A DNA stretch of 39,314 bases, taken from the NCBI RefSeq assembly GCF_023015625.1, contig NZ_JALKAH010000010.1:1-39314 (forward strand), read 5' to 3'. This DNA is from Yoonia sp. F2084L. Lineage in GTDB: Bacteria; Pseudomonadota; Alphaproteobacteria; Rhodobacterales; Rhodobacteraceae. Below, in pieces: positions 39,245-39,314 of the stretch (its first letter is position 1; each line of letters begins with the position of its first letter). Under the pieces are notes generated by a model. That model ran no database searches. It was not told the DNA's origin and saw only the letters and a list, made by a program, of their open reading frames with translations. Position numbers and translations under genes: made by a program.

Positions 39245-39314
39245 ATGACAAAGACAACGAACAAGTATTCACCAGAAGTCCGCGAACGCGCTGTACGGAT
39301 GGTATTGGATGGCG
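39245..39314 (+). CDS. IS3-family transposase OrfA, N-terminal fragment
   Basis: The first 23 codons read MTKTTNKYSPEVRERAVRMV and then LDG, the usual start of IS3-family OrfA (helix-turn-helix, binds the terminal repeats). GGATGGAG precedes the ATG. The gene continues beyond the window. Confidence 0.88.
   Translation, partial: MTKTTNKYSPEVRERAVRMVLDG

Larger units (their letters stand above)
39192..39314 (+). mobile_element. IS3-family insertion sequence, left end (partial)
   Basis: The left terminal repeat (39192-39218) is followed 26 bases later by the OrfA start. Same orientation as the copy at 1-120. The element runs out of the window. Confidence 0.85.

Noticed and set aside
1..39314. 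CRISPR arrays, tRNA or rRNA genes, riboswitches
   Set aside because: No regularly spaced repeats, no cloverleaf or rRNA-like stretches and no long structured leader were seen by reading.

Overview
The window reads as a piece of an alphaproteobacterium of the Rhodobacteraceae (Roseobacter group). The evidence is protein-level resemblance, moderate GC judged by eye, a PhyR/NepR/EcfG general stress response (GSR) locus, and many small alphaproteobacterial stress proteins (CsbD, DUF1328, DUF883-like, DUF1469, DUF3618, DUF892, PRC-barrel). Nothing in the sequence fixes the species.

Layout. Both window ends lie in the same kind of IS3-family insertion sequence, in the same orientation. Bases 1-120 are its right end (last codons of OrfB plus terminal repeat). 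Bases 39192-39314 are its left end (terminal repeat plus first codons of OrfA). The left copy has cut an ISNCY-type transposase (118-1071). Between the two lie about 38 kb of densely packed genes, mainly for stress protection: a redox/aldehyde operon (1396-5089); MgtC, entericidin, three MscS-type channels, a SpoIIAA-like protein, a secreted PRC-barrel protein and CreA (5305-11300, with the third MscS at 12830-13756); glutathione reductase, MATE pump, topoisomerase IB and DUF2945 (11308-16632); DUF2254, FNT channel, AI-2E permease and small membrane proteins (16691-20850); the regulators nepR-ecfG-histidine kinase-phospholipase D and, divergently, phyR-exoD (20814-26289); DUF1328-Dps, a degenerate receiver and a Crp/Fnr regulator (26324-28401); small membrane-associated stress proteins (28485-32492); App1, DUF892, YihY and a lipoprotein (32543-35626); and L,D-transpeptidase, a HAD-like protein and KtrAB potassium uptake (35627-39096).

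The main observation is regulatory. I find 23 matches to the known alphaproteobacterial GSR promoter, GGAAC-N16/17-NGTT, plus two TGAAC variants. Each is correctly oriented and most lie about 30-60 nt upstream of a start codon (the mgtC one is farther). Chance predicts about 2-3 such 8-base matches in 39 kb on both strands. Almost every transcription unit is headed by one. The exceptions are the Crp-like gene, the degenerate receiver and the PRC-barrel gene at 29131. The window is therefore best read as a physically clustered GSR regulon: the partner-switching regulators (PhyR, NepR, EcfG, HisKA_2 kinase) embedded among roughly 40 probable targets, bordered by IS copies.

Inferred working model. 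Under stress the kinase phosphorylates PhyR, PhyR~P captures NepR, and EcfG is released. EcfG then drives envelope and osmotic protection (MscS channels, KtrAB, L,D-transpeptidase, lipoproteins, phospholipid-active enzymes), DNA protection (Dps, topoisomerase IB), redox and aldehyde detoxification, and its own operon. The regulator genes share one perfectly palindromic face-to-face promoter. I saw no tRNA, rRNA, CRISPR array or replication origin. The longest gene-free stretches (1132-1395, 5099-5304, 5785-6016, 27006-27218) are each under 300 bases and hold promoters or terminators.
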